A stretch of 64,000 nucleotides of DNA from Castellaniella defragrans (GTDB lineage: Bacteria; Pseudomonadota; Gammaproteobacteria; Burkholderiales; Burkholderiaceae_B), in assembly GCF_014203015.1 (NCBI RefSeq), contig NZ_JACHIB010000017.1, positions 1 through 64,000 on the forward strand, read 5' to 3'. Shown in pieces: positions 7,595 through 16,099 of the stretch. The notes under the pieces are model-generated. The model was given only the letters and a program-made list of their open reading frames with translations. It was not told the origin of the DNA and made no database searches. The position numbers and the translations under genes are program-made. Each line of letters begins with the position of its first letter. Within the stretch, counting starts at the first letter, position 1.

Positions 7595-9487
7595 TCATCG
7601 CTGCCGGATGGCGAAGGTCCGCAGGAAGCCCGCCAGTGCGTCGGTGTCCGTCAGTGCCAGCACGCCGGCGACGTACTGGTCGGGGCGCACGATCACGATA
7701 GCACCTTGCCGGTCGATGCCGCGCAGCTGGAAGATGTCCTGGTCGGGCAGCGCCGCGTAGACGTTTTCCAGATCGGTCAGCTGGTAGGGGCCGACGCGCG
7801 GCAGGAACGCCCGGGGGACTGCGCCGATGTCCACCGCGGTGTGGTCCTGCTGGTAGACGACCTTGACGTCGAACCAGGCGTTCTCGTCCAGGCCGGCCGG
7901 CGTGTAGCCCCGGATGGGCGAATCGGGGGACTCGTCCAGCCAGCGCCCCAGGGTCGCCAGCGGCGAGTCCTCGCCGGCGCGCGCCGCGTCGGCGAACACG
8001 TAGATCCGCCAGCGGCCGTCGGCGCGGGCCTCGTGCCCCAGGTGCAGGCGGTTGGCGTCGGCCACCCGCATCACCTCGGCGGAGCGGAAGCGCTTGCCGA
8101 CCGGATAGCCCGTGGCCAGCGCCTGGCGGCTGTCCGCCAGCGTGATCATCGAAGGCTCGTACTGGGTCATGAAGCCCTGGGCGAATTCGGTGATGCGCAG
8201 GTAGGCCTGCTCGAACTCGGCATGCGAGGCGAAGGCTTCCGCGGACTTGGCCATCTGCGTCGCCCAGCGCAGGTCCTGGTCGATGAGCGACTGGCCGACC
8301 TTCTGGCGCTCGGCGGAATAGGTGTCGAGCAGGCCGGCGGGGCTGCGGCCCTCGAGGACGTGGCCGAGCTTCCAGCCCAGGTTGAAGCCGTCCTGCATCG
8401 AGGCGTTCGTGCCCTGCCCCGCCTTGGCGCTGTGGGTATGGCTCGCATCCCCGGCGATGAAGACGCGCGGCATGCGGCGGCCCACCTGCTCCGGCGGCAC
8501 GTCGTCGAAGTGGTCGCACAGGCGGTGGCCCACTTCGTACACGCTGTGCCAGGCCACGTGGCGCACGTCCAGCCGGTAGGGATGGAAGATGCGCTGCGCC
8601 CGGGCGATGATCTGCTCGACCGGCGTGCGGCGGATGGCGCCGCCGTCGTCCGGCGCCACGTCGCCCAGATCGACGTAGACGCGGAACAGGAAGCCGCCCT
8701 CGCGCGGGATCAGCAGGATGTTGCCGTCGGATTCGGACTGGATCGCGCACTTGGTGCGGATGTCCGGGAAATCGGTGTCGGCCAGCAGGTCCATGACGCC
8801 CCAGGCGTGGTTCGACGACACGCCGCGCAGCGTCTGGCCGATGGCCTTGCGCACGCCGCTGTGGGCGCCGTCCGACCCGAGGACGTAGCGGGCGCGCACG
8901 ACGCGCTCCTCGCCGGCCTGGTCGCCCGTGCTGCGCTTCAAGGTGACCGTCACGGGATGGTCGCCTTCATCGGCGACCGTCAGGCCCACGAACTCGTAGC
9001 CATAATCCGGCTTCATGCGCGTGGGGGCGTTTTCCATGAATTCGGCGAAGTAGTCCAGTACCCGGGCGTGATTGACCGTCAGGTGGGGATATTCGCTGAC
9101 GTTCTGCGGGTCCTCGTCGACGCGGGACACGCGCACGATGTTTTCGGGCTGCGCGGGATCGGGCTTCCAGAATGCGGTTTCGGTGACCTGGCAGGCCTCG
9201 GCGATCAATTGCTGCGCGAAGCCGAACGCCTCGAAGGTCTCGATGCTGCGCTTCTGCATGCCGTCGGCCAGGCCGATTTCCAGGCGTCCCGCCCTGCGTT
9301 CGACGATGCGGGTGACGATGCCGGGAAACTGGGACAGCTGGGCCGCCGCGATCATGCCGGCCGGCCCCGCGCCGACGATGAGGACGTCCACCTGGTCGGG
9401 CAGATCCTCGGGGCGGTCGATGCCGACGCCGGCCGGCGGCTGGATGCGCGGGTCGGACGAAACGTAGCCGTGGTGATGGTATTTCAA
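7595..9487 (-). CDS. FAD-dependent aromatic hydroxylase, 3-hydroxybenzoate 4-monooxygenase (MobA) type
   Basis: A 630-residue flavoprotein monooxygenase. The FAD-binding GAGPAG lies at residues 39-44, a G-S-D-G-A-H-S motif near 206, and the flavin/ribityl motif G-D-A-S-H-T-H-S-A-K-A-G-Q-G near 355. The C-terminal 170 residues form the thioredoxin-like domain of the phenol hydroxylase family, ending with F-Q-L-R-G-I-D-R and V-R-P-D-Q-Y-V. Layout, length and motifs match Comamonas MobA, which makes protocatechuate from 3-hydroxybenzoate with NADPH and O2. The start is a TTG at 9487, backed by AGGAG 7 bases upstream. Phenol 2-monooxygenase is the main alternative. Confidence 0.8.
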   Translation of the reverse strand: MKYHHHGYVSSDPRIQPPAGVGIDRPEDLPDQVDVLIVGAGPAGMIAAAQLSQFPGIVTRIVERRAGRLEIGLADGMQKRSIETFEAFGFAQQLIAEACQVTETAFWKPDPAQPENIVRVSRVDEDPQNVSEYPHLTVNHARVLDYFAEFMENAPTRMKPDYGYEFVGLTVADEGDHPVTVTLKRSTGDQAGEERVVRARYVLGSDGAHSGVRKAIGQTLRGVSSNHAWGVMDLLADTDFPDIRTKCAIQSESDGNILLIPREGGFLFRVYVDLGDVAPDDGGAIRRTPVEQIIARAQRIFHPYRLDVRHVAWHSVYEVGHRLCDHFDDVPPEQVGRRMPRVFIAGDASHTHSAKAGQGTNASMQDGFNLGWKLGHVLEGRSPAGLLDTYSAERQKVGQSLIDQDLRWATQMAKSAEAFASHAEFEQAYLRITEFAQGFMTQYEPSMITLADSRQALATGYPVGKRFRSAEVMRVADANRLHLGHEARADGRWRIYVFADAARAGEDSPLATLGRWLDESPDSPIRGYTPAGLDENAWFDVKVVYQQDHTAVDIGAVPRAFLPRVGPYQLTDLENVYAALPDQDIFQLRGIDRQGAIVIVRPDQYVAGVLALTDTDALAGFLRTFAIRQR

Positions 9488-9568
9488 AGCAGTCTCCTGA
9501 GGGATTTTGTGGAGATCTTTTCGCGAGAAGAACTGCTGAATATTCTAGGGTTGAATCACGTCTATGTC

Positions 9569-9589
9569 ATATTTTTATGAATGAAATAT
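9569..9589. promoter_or_regulatory. LysR-type (T-N11-A) operator upstream of the aromatic hydroxylase gene
   Basis: ATATT-N11-AATAT is a symmetrical T-N11-A box of the kind bound by LysR regulators. It lies about 90 bases upstream of the TTG start at 9487, in an A+T-rich segment that also contains the palindrome GAATATTC (9538-9545). The LysR gene two genes downstream is the likely partner. Confidence 0.5.
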
Positions 9590-9677
9590 TCCTATCATCC
9601 ATATGGAAAAATATATACCTCGGGGCGGAATGGAGGAGCCCGGTGCGATGCCTCGCGGGGGGCATCCCGTCGGGACA

Positions 9678-9719
9678 TTGCGTCATGTCAACGTCGAACG
9701 GCCGCCGCAGGCGTAGATT
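9678..9719 (+). promoter_or_regulatory. Candidate FNR/ANR-type promoter of the usp-adh genes
   Basis: TTGCG-TCAT-GTCAA (9678-9691) matches 7 of 10 positions of the FNR/ANR half-sites. A TAGATT -10 sequence (9714-9719) lies so that the site centre (9684.5) would fall at -41.5 from a start near 9726, the standard geometry of an FNR-activated promoter. The match is imperfect in the left half-site. Confidence 0.45.
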
Positions 9720-9759
9720 GGATTTCGAGATCCGATTGCTTCGCCGACAGGAGGCCGCC

Positions 9760-10599
9760 ATGCTCGAACGTATTGCCCTCGACCTGACCAAGGACGCCAA
9801 CCAGGCGCGCCGCGTGCAGCTGGCCATCCAGCTGGCGGCGCGCCACAAGGCCGAGCTGATCGGCATCTGCACCGATCCGCCCCTCCCGCGGTACATCTAC
9901 GACGAGGGCGGCATTTCGCAGCAGATCCTGGCCAAGCTGCAGGAGCAATCCACGCAGGAAAAAATCGAGACCAAGACCCATTTCCTGCAGCAGGCCGCGC
10001 TGGCGGGCATCCAGGCCCAATGCCGGATGCCCCAGAGCCCCATCGAGGAAGCCCTGGCGGCGCATGCCCGTTCATGCGATCTGCTGATCATGAGCCAGAC
10101 GGACACGGCGCAGGCGAACTGGGCCATACCGCCCAGCGTGGTCGATTCCGTGATCACGGCGGCCGGGCGGCCCGTGCTGGTCGCCCCCTACATCGGAGAC
10201 GCACATCGGCCCATCGGCCGGAAGGTGCTTTTCTGCTGGGATTACGGCCGCCGGGCCGCGCGGGCGCTGGCCGATGCCGCTCCGCTGCTGCGCGAGGCAT
10301 CCGAGCTCACCGTCCTGACGGTCGATCCGCAGCCGGACATGCTGCGGGCGCTGGACATCCAGCCGGGAGACCTGGCGGCCTACTGCGCCGCGCATGGCTA
10401 TCCCGCGCCACGGACCGTGCACACGATGAGCGAAGGCGTCGGAGTCGGCAATGCCATCCTGAACGCGGCCACGGATTACGATTGCGACATGATCGTCATG
10501 GGCCTCTACAACCGCAGCCGCGTGCGCGAATGGATCCTGGGCGGCACGTCCAAGACCCTGCTGCAATCGATGACCGTTCCGATCCTGTTTTCGCACTAG
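9760..10599 (+). CDS. Universal stress protein with two tandem Usp domains
   Basis: A 279-residue protein from the ATG at 9760, which follows GACAGGAGG. It holds two UspA domains (about residues 1-140 and 145-279). The second ends with G-L-Y-N-R-S-R and, further on, G-G-T-S-K-T-L-L, close to the ATP-binding G-x2-G-x9-G-(S/T) motif; the first lacks a clear copy. Such tandem Usp proteins are often induced by oxygen limitation in proteobacteria. It lies upstream of a zinc alcohol dehydrogenase and an FNR-type regulator, which fits an anaerobic-response group. Confidence 0.85.
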   Translation: MLERIALDLTKDANQARRVQLAIQLAARHKAELIGICTDPPLPRYIYDEGGISQQILAKLQEQSTQEKIETKTHFLQQAALAGIQAQCRMPQSPIEEALAAHARSCDLLIMSQTDTAQANWAIPPSVVDSVITAAGRPVLVAPYIGDAHRPIGRKVLFCWDYGRRAARALADAAPLLREASELTVLTVDPQPDMLRALDIQPGDLAAYCAAHGYPAPRTVHTMSEGVGVGNAILNAATDYDCDMIVMGLYNRSRVREWILGGTSKTLLQSMTVPILFSH

Positions 10600-10664
10600 C
10601 GCCCCGCCGCCCCGGGAATCCGCATTTTCCGGGCGCCGGCGGGCTTCAATGAGGAGCGGCAGCC

Positions 10665-11669
10665 ATGACAGCGGAACGGCATCGCATGCAGGCGATGGTC
10701 CTGCATCGGACGGGGCGGGACCTGCGCTTCGAGGAACGGGACATTCCCTCTCCCGGGCCTGGAGAGGTGCGCGTGCGCGTCGAAGCCTGCGCCGTGTGCC
10801 GCACGGACCTGCACGTCGTGGATGGAGAACTGCCGGACCAGCGGGTGCCCATCGTGCCGGGGCACGAGATCGTCGGGATCGTCGAGGCAGCCGGGTCCGG
10901 CGTCGCCGGCATCGCGCCGGGCACGCAGGTCGGAGTGGCGTGGCTGGCGGGCACGTGCGGCGTCTGCGCGTACTGCCGGGAAGACCGCGAGAACCTCTGC
11001 GAATCGGCCGCGTTCACCGGCCATACGCGCGATGGCGGATTCGCGAGCCACGTGATCGCGGACGCCGCCTATGTGTTTCCCTTGCCTCCGGATGCCGACC
11101 CCGTCAAGCTGGCTCCCCTGATGTGCGCCGGCCTGATCGGCTGGCGCTGCCTGCGCGCGCTGGGCGCGGCGCGGAACGTCGGCCTGTACGGCTTCGGCGC
11201 GGCCGCGCATCTCGTCGCGCAGGTGCTCCGCTGGGAAGGCAGGGCGTTCCACGCCTTCACGCGTCCCGGGGACGAGCAGAGCCAGGCGCTGGCGCGATCC
11301 CTGGGCGCGGCCTGGGCCGGCGGCTCGGATGCCCTGCCGCCGGTGCCGCTGGACGGCGCCATCATTTTCGCGCCCGTCGGGTCGCTCGTGCCGGCGGCGC
11401 TGGGCGCCGTCCGCAAGGGCGGCCGGGTGGTGTGCGGCGGCATCCACATGTCGGACATCCCCTCGATGCCCTACCGCCTGCTCTGGGGGGAAAGGGAACT
11501 CGTCTCCGTGGCGAACCTCACCCGGCGCGATGGCCGGGAATTCCTCGAACTGGCCGGGCGGATCGGCATCGCGCCCAAGACGACCCCCTACGCCCTGCGG
11601 GACGCCAACCGCGCGCTGGACGATCTGCGGCAGGGACGGATCGACGGCGCGGCCGTCCTCGTTCCCTGA
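10665..11669 (+). CDS. Zinc-dependent alcohol dehydrogenase (medium-chain family)
   Basis: A 334-residue MDR-family dehydrogenase. Likely catalytic zinc ligands are C45, H67 (G-H-E) and C154 (P-L-M-C-A-G). The structural zinc site is the four-cysteine loop C98, C101, C104 and C112. A Rossmann segment G-F-G-A-A-A lies near residue 175. It is expected to interconvert alcohols and aldehydes with NAD(H). GAGGAG precedes the ATG. Related AdhA-type genes often sit beside usp genes under ANR/FNR control. The substrate is unknown. Confidence 0.85.
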   Translation: MTAERHRMQAMVLHRTGRDLRFEERDIPSPGPGEVRVRVEACAVCRTDLHVVDGELPDQRVPIVPGHEIVGIVEAAGSGVAGIAPGTQVGVAWLAGTCGVCAYCREDRENLCESAAFTGHTRDGGFASHVIADAAYVFPLPPDADPVKLAPLMCAGLIGWRCLRALGAARNVGLYGFGAAAHLVAQVLRWEGRAFHAFTRPGDEQSQALARSLGAAWAGGSDALPPVPLDGAIIFAPVGSLVPAALGAVRKGGRVVCGGIHMSDIPSMPYRLLWGERELVSVANLTRRDGREFLELAGRIGIAPKTTPYALRDANRALDDLRQGRIDGAAVLVP

Positions 11670-11745
11670 CGGTCTTTTTCGCGCCGGCGGGCCGGCGTAG
11701 AATTGCAGCATGTCCGACCTGTGGCTCGCGGCGATGAATCCGCCT

Positions 11746-11777
11746 GCCCGATCCCTCGGGATCCAGCAGGATCGGGC
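11746..11777 (+). other. Stem-loop just upstream of the FNR-type gene
   Basis: GCCCGATCC and GGATCGGGC form a perfect 9-base stem around a 14-base loop. An inner GATCCC/GGGATC pair could form an alternative hairpin. It lies between adh and the fnr-like start (21 bases before it). No T-tract follows, so processing or translation control is as likely as termination. Confidence 0.4.
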
Positions 11778-11797
11778 GGTTCATGGGGGATGGTGCA

Positions 11798-12598
11798 ATG
11801 GAGAATTTCGACGCAAGCCCTCCGGTTCCGCCGATGGCGCGCATGCCTCGTCCATCCGGACCCGGCCCCGCTTCTCCCGCTCCATGCAAACTGGCCGCCA
11901 CGGGCGCCTGCCTGGTCCCCGGGCTATGCCGCAACCCGAAGACGGCGGTCGCCAGCCGTGCGAATGGCGGCCGGCCGCCCTCCCCGGCCGGCGGCGTCAC
12001 GCGCCGCATCGTCCATCGGGGGCAGTCCCTGTACCGTGCCGGCGACGCCTTCGCCAATCTGTACCAGCTGTATGCGGGCTCGATGAAGCTGCGCATCACC
12101 AACAGCGCCGGCATGGAGCAGATCGCGTCGTTTCCCATCGCCGGCGCACTGCTGGGCCTCGATGGCATAGACACCGGACACTACGCGTGCGACGCCATTG
12201 CCCTGGAAGACTCCCTGACGTGCATCCTGCCGTTTGCCGACCTGGTGGCCCGCTCCAGGGCCGATGCGCCGTCGGCGCTGCAGCTCAGCAGAGCGATCGC
12301 GCAGGAGACGAACCATTACCGGCGCCTGATCATGGTGCTGGCCGGCATGAACAGCGAAGAGCGCGTCGCCCATTTCCTCCAGGACATCTCGGAGCGGATG
12401 GCCGCCGGCGGCTATTCCTCGCGGGAGTTCGTCCTGAAGATGACGCGCGCGGACATCGCCCGCTACCTGGGCATGAAGATCGAGACGGTCAGCCGCGCGT
12501 TCACCCGCCTGCACCTGGCGCGCATCCTGGACGTGCGCGGCCGGCACCTCCGCATACGCGACCCGGACGCCCTGCGCCGGCTGGGCGCCGGCCGCTGA
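11798..12598 (+). CDS. Crp/FNR family regulator, FNR-like with unusual cysteine spacing
   Basis: A 266-residue regulator from the ATG at 11798 (GGGGGA just upstream; another ATG lies 15 bases earlier). The cyclic-nucleotide-binding-like domain covers about residues 65-185, and the C-terminal helix-turn-helix contains the FNR recognition pattern E-T-V-S-R. N-terminal cysteines C30, C38 and C44 plus C142 (S-L-T-C-I-L-P-F, aligned with the distal cysteine of FNR) suggest an oxygen-sensing 4Fe-4S cluster. The C-x7-C-x5-C spacing differs from the C-x2-C-x5-C of Escherichia coli FNR. It probably controls anaerobic genes such as usp-adh and the NO reductase operon. Confidence 0.78.
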   Translation: MENFDASPPVPPMARMPRPSGPGPASPAPCKLAATGACLVPGLCRNPKTAVASRANGGRPPSPAGGVTRRIVHRGQSLYRAGDAFANLYQLYAGSMKLRITNSAGMEQIASFPIAGALLGLDGIDTGHYACDAIALEDSLTCILPFADLVARSRADAPSALQLSRAIAQETNHYRRLIMVLAGMNSEERVAHFLQDISERMAAGGYSSREFVLKMTRADIARYLGMKIETVSRAFTRLHLARILDVRGRHLRIRDPDALRRLGAGR

Positions 12599-12667
12599 GG
12601 GCGGCCCTCCGCTGGAGCGCTCCCCGCTCCGATGCGTCCTCGCGGCGCCAGGTCCGCCCCCCCGGCC

Positions 12668-12692
12668 GCCCGGCGCGGGAAGGGTGCCGGGC
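12668..12692. terminator. G+C-rich hairpin between convergent fnr-like and arsB genes
   Basis: GCCCGGC and GCCGGGC pair around an 11-base loop between two converging genes. There is no T-tract, so termination is only a guess from position. Confidence 0.25.
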
Positions 12693-12706
12693 GCCGCCGC
12701 GCCCGC

Positions 12707-13984
12707 TCAGCCGATCCGCCAGGCCAGCGCCGCCAGCGCGGCGGCCAGCACCGGCAGCGTCAGCGCCAGCCCCATGCGGCAGTACTGCCCCCAGCCGATG
12801 CGGATGTCCCGGCCGCGCAGCACGTGCAGCCACAGCAGCGTGGCCAGGCTGCCGATGGGCGTGAGCTTGGGCCCCAGGTCGCAGCCGATCACGTGCGCGT
12901 AGACCATGGCCTCGCGCACCACGCCCTGCGCCTGGGACGCCTCGATCGAGAGGGCGCCGATCAGCACCGTGGGCAGGTTGTTCATCAGGGACGACAGGAC
13001 CGCGCTCAGCAGGCCCGTGCCCAGGGTGGCCGTCCAGACGCCCTGCCCGGCCAGCCAGTCCAGCGCCTGCGTCAGGAATCCCGTCAGGCCCGCGTGGCGC
13101 AGGCCGTAGACCACCAGGTACATCCCCAGGGCGAACACGATGATCTGCCAGGGGGCGCCGCGCACCCGGCGCAGCACCGGGATGCGCCCGCCCCGGGCGG
13201 CGACCAGGGCCAGGGCCAGGGCGCCGGCCGCCGCCGTCGCGCTGACCGGGATGCCCAGGGGCTCCAGCACGAAAAAGCCCAGCAGCAGCCACGCCAGCAC
13301 GCCCCACCCCGCCCGGAACGTCGGTCGGTCGCGCACGGCGGTCGCCGGCGCCGGCAGCCGCTGCACGTCGTAGCGCGCCGGGATGGCGCGGCGGAACACC
13401 CCGCCCAGGACCGCCAGCGAGGCGAGGATGGCGGCGAGATCGACCGGCGCCATGATGGCCGCGTAGCGGGCGAAGCCGATGCCGAAATAATCCGCCGTGA
13501 CGATGTTGACCAGATTGGACACCACCAGCGGCAGGCTGGCCGTGTCGGCGATGAAGCCGGCCGCCATGACGAAGGCCAGCGTCGCGCGGGGCGAGAAGCG
13601 CAGCGCCGCCAGCATGGCGACGACGATCGGCGTCAGGATCAGCGCCGCGCCGTCGTTGTTGAACAGCGCGCTGACGCCGGCGCCCAGCAGCACCATCAGG
13701 ACGAACAGGCGCCCGCCCCGGCCCCCGCCCCAGCGCGCCATGTGCAGGGCGGCCCACTCGAAGAAGCCGGCGGCCTCCAGCAGCAGGCTGATGATCACGA
13801 CCGCGACGAAGGTGCCGGTGGCGTTCCAGACGATGCCCCAGACCACCGGGATGTCCGCCGGCCGGATGACGCCGGTGAGCAGCGCCAGCCCGGCGCCCAG
13901 ACAGGCGCTCCAGCCGATGCCCAGGCCGCGCGGCTGCCAGACGACCAGCGCCAGCGTCAGGACGAACAGAGCCAGGGCGAGCAT
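12707..13984 (-). CDS. arsB: Arsenite efflux permease ArsB
   Basis: A 425-residue membrane transporter with about 12 hydrophobic helices. It matches ArsB along its length: Q-P-R-G-L-G-I-G-W near the N-terminus, [25 protein letters not shown] and V-I-G-C-D-L-G-P-K. ArsB exports arsenite and antimonite using the proton gradient, alone or with ArsA. Its ATG overlaps the stop of the GDT1 gene by 4 bases, so it is translated from the same mRNA. No arsR or arsC is nearby; control appears to come from the manganese riboswitch upstream, which is unexpected for ArsB. Confidence 0.9.
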   Translation of the reverse strand: MLALALFVLTLALVVWQPRGLGIGWSACLGAGLALLTGVIRPADIPVVWGIVWNATGTFVAVVIISLLLEAAGFFEWAALHMARWGGGRGGRLFVLMVLLGAGVSALFNNDGAALILTPIVVAMLAALRFSPRATLAFVMAAGFIADTASLPLVVSNLVNIVTADYFGIGFARYAAIMAPVDLAAILASLAVLGGVFRRAIPARYDVQRLPAPATAVRDRPTFRAGWGVLAWLLLGFFVLEPLGIPVSATAAAGALALALVAARGGRIPVLRRVRGAPWQIIVFALGMYLVVYGLRHAGLTGFLTQALDWLAGQGVWTATLGTGLLSAVLSSLMNNLPTVLIGALSIEASQAQGVVREAMVYAHVIGCDLGPKLTPIGSLATLLWLHVLRGRDIRIGWGQYCRMGLALTLPVLAAALAALAWRIG

Positions 13985-14559
13985 CAGGCCCCCAGCCCGC
14001 CGGCGGCGTGCAGCAGCGTCAGGCCGCCCAGGCCCGCGAACAGCACGGCGGCGATGCTGTGCACCAGGCGGACGGGCAGGCGGTCGGCGGCGCGGGCGCC
14101 GAAATACACGGCCGGGACGTTGGCCAGCATCATGCCCAGGGTGCTGCCGCCGACGACCGCGACGAGGCTGTCGTAGCGCGCCGCCAGGGCCACCGTGGCG
14201 ATCTGGGTCTTGTCCCCCATTTCCGCCAGGAAAAACAGCACGAGGGTGGCCGTCAACACGCCCAGGCCGCGCATCGGCCTGGGCGCCTCGTCGAGCTTGT
14301 CGGGGATCAGCAGCCAGCCGGCCATGAGCAGAAAGGAGATCCCCAGCACCCACTGCAGGACGACGGGATCGAGCAGCTGGGCCACGAGCTGGCCGGCCAG
14401 GCCCGCCAGGGCGTGGTTGGCCAGGGTGGCGATCAGCACGCCCAGACAGATCAGGACGGGCCGGTGGTAGCGGGCGGCCAGCACCATGGCGAGCAGCTGG
14501 GTCTTGTCGCCGATTTCACCCAGGGCGACCACGCCGGTGGAAACGAGGAAGGCATCCAT
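13984..14559 (-). CDS. GDT1/TMEM165 (UPF0016) family manganese exporter
   Basis: A 191-residue membrane protein with six or seven helices and the two family signature motifs E-I-G-D-K-T (near residue 16) and E-M-G-D-K-T (second half). GDT1/UPF0016 proteins move Mn2+ (and in eukaryotes Ca2+/Mn2+) across membranes; bacterial members such as Vibrio MneA export manganese. I chose the ATG at 14559 (M-D-A-F-L-V-S-T-G, the usual family start); an ATG at 14571 is the alternative, and neither has a strong ribosome binding site. A yybP-ykoY riboswitch lies directly upstream and arsB follows with a 4-base overlap. Confidence 0.9.
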   Translation of the reverse strand: MDAFLVSTGVVALGEIGDKTQLLAMVLAARYHRPVLICLGVLIATLANHALAGLAGQLVAQLLDPVVLQWVLGISFLLMAGWLLIPDKLDEAPRPMRGLGVLTATLVLFFLAEMGDKTQIATVALAARYDSLVAVVGGSTLGMMLANVPAVYFGARAADRLPVRLVHSIAAVLFAGLGGLTLLHAAGGLGA

Positions 14560-14573
14560 GAAGAGGAACATCC

Positions 14574-14775
14574 GGGGGCTGACGCGACTACGCCCCCGCC
14601 GGCCCCATGCGGCGGGAAACGCAGTCAGCGGTCTTGCCAGGCCCGGGTATGCGGATGCGGATACCGGCGGGCCGCGCGCGCCATGGCCGGACGGCCAAGC
14701 GTGTTGACGCATGCACCCGCGCATGGCGCGCCGTCCTGGACGGGCCTGTGCGCGAGTCGGCTACTCCCCGATGAC
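14574..14775 (-). promoter_or_regulatory. yybP-ykoY manganese riboswitch
   Basis: Read on the minus strand, the leader of the GDT1 gene contains the conserved blocks of this class in order: GGGGAGTAG (14761-14769), GTCAACACGC (14699-14708) and GGCAAGACC (14630-14638). A GGGGGC...GCCCCC hairpin (14574-14597) then stands right before the start codon. The class binds Mn2+ and turns on manganese exporters. The final hairpin has no T-tract, so control is probably at translation. The downstream GDT1 gene fits the known regulon. Confidence 0.88.
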
Positions 14776-14786
14776 GGGTGGCGCGA

Positions 14787-14792
14787 ATTATA
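14787..14792 (-). promoter_or_regulatory. -10 element of the riboswitch operon
   Basis: A perfect TATAAT lies on the minus strand about 18 bases before the GGGGAGTAG block of the riboswitch, so transcription would start near 14780. No good -35 sequence is seen. Confidence 0.5.
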
Positions 14793-14904
14793 CCGGGGAT
14801 TTCCTTCTTCCCGATTCCCGCTTCGCGCGCAAGGGCGCGCCGGACGATGCGGGCGGCTTTGTCGTATGATGGTCTTCTACCCGTTTCTCCCCCTTCATAC
14901 CATC

Positions 14905-16041
14905 ATGCCCTCAGGTACCCGAATCGTCGAATTCGACCGCCCGGACATGGCCGTCGGCACCCATACGGTGGCCGAGGCCTGGGCCCGGGTGAATCCGCCG
15001 CTGTCCCCCCAGGAACGCGAATTCCAGAAGGACCGCGTCCGGCGCCTGCTGAAATCCCGCAACGCCGTCCTGGTCGCGCACTACTACGTGGACGCCGACA
15101 TCCAGGACCTGGCCGAGGAAACCGGCGGCTGCGTCTCCGATTCCCTGGAAATGGCGCGCTTCGGGCGCGATCACGCGGCCGACACGCTGGTGGTCTCGGG
15201 CGTGCGCTTCATGGGCGAGACGGCCAAGATCCTCTCCCCCGAAAAACGCATCCTGATGCCCGACCTGGACGCCACCTGTTCCCTGGATCTGGGCTGCGAC
15301 CCGGTGGCCTTCGCCGCGTTCCGGGCGCAGCACCCCGACCGCACCGTGGTGGTGTACGCCAACACCAGCGCCGCCGTGAAGGCCCAGGCCGACTGGATGG
15401 TGACCTCCTCCATCGGCCTGGACATCGTCGCCGAGCTGCACCGCCAGGGCAAAAAGATCCTCTGGGCGCCCGACCGCCACCTGGGCTCCTACATCCAGCG
15501 CGAGACCGGCGCGGACATGGTGCTGTGGCAGGGATCCTGCACCGTGCACGACGAATTCAAGGGCATCGAGCTGGACCTGATGCGCAAGGAGCACCCGGAC
15601 GCCCTGGTGCTGGTGCACCCCGAATCGCCCGCCCCCGTCGTGGCCCAGGCCGACGTCGTGGGCTCGACCTCGCGGCTGCTGGCGGCCGTGACCGAATCGC
15701 CGGCCACGACCTTCATCGTCGCCACCGACCAGGGCCTGCTGCACAAGATGCGCCTGGCCGCGCCGGACAAGACTTTCATCGCCGCGCCCACGGCCGGCGA
15801 ATCCGCCACGTGCAAGAGCTGTGCCCACTGCCCCTGGATGGCCATGAATTCCCTCAAGGGCGTGGCCGACGCGCTGGAATTCGGCAGCAACGAAGTCCAC
15901 CTGGACCCGGCCCTGGGCCGCCGGGCCAAGGTCTGCATCGACCGCATGCTGGATTTCGCCGCCGCGCGCCGCCGCGACACGCGCCCCGGGCCCGACCTCG
16001 CCCAGGAGCAGGCCCTGTTTTCGGGGATCGGTCCGGCATGA
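14905..16041 (+). CDS. nadA: Quinolinate synthase NadA
   Basis: A 378-residue iron-sulfur enzyme that condenses iminoaspartate with dihydroxyacetone phosphate to quinolinate, in the de novo NAD pathway. The three 4Fe-4S ligands correspond to C125 (D-A-T-C-S), C212 (Q-G-S-C-T-V-H) and one cysteine of C-K-S-C-A-H-C (303-309). The H-Y-Y-V (about 59-62) and M-G-E-T-A-K-I-L segments are typical. The start at 14905 gives normal length; an in-frame ATG at 14867 is less likely. It is followed by nadC on the same strand and faces the riboswitch operon divergently. Confidence 0.92.
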   Translation: MPSGTRIVEFDRPDMAVGTHTVAEAWARVNPPLSPQEREFQKDRVRRLLKSRNAVLVAHYYVDADIQDLAEETGGCVSDSLEMARFGRDHAADTLVVSGVRFMGETAKILSPEKRILMPDLDATCSLDLGCDPVAFAAFRAQHPDRTVVVYANTSAAVKAQADWMVTSSIGLDIVAELHRQGKKILWAPDRHLGSYIQRETGADMVLWQGSCTVHDEFKGIELDLMRKEHPDALVLVHPESPAPVVAQADVVGSTSRLLAAVTESPATTFIVATDQGLLHKMRLAAPDKTFIAAPTAGESATCKSCAHCPWMAMNSLKGVADALEFGSNEVHLDPALGRRAKVCIDRMLDFAAARRRDTRPGPDLAQEQALFSGIGPA

Positions 16042-16099
16042 GCACGCACAGCCGCTTTCCCTTCGGCCGCAACCCGGCGCGCCATGCCAGGGGGGCCGC

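Noticed and set aside
12632-14176. Plus-strand frame of 514 codons opposite arsB and GDT1
   Set aside because: Antisense shadow; arsB and GDT1 are clear on the other strand.
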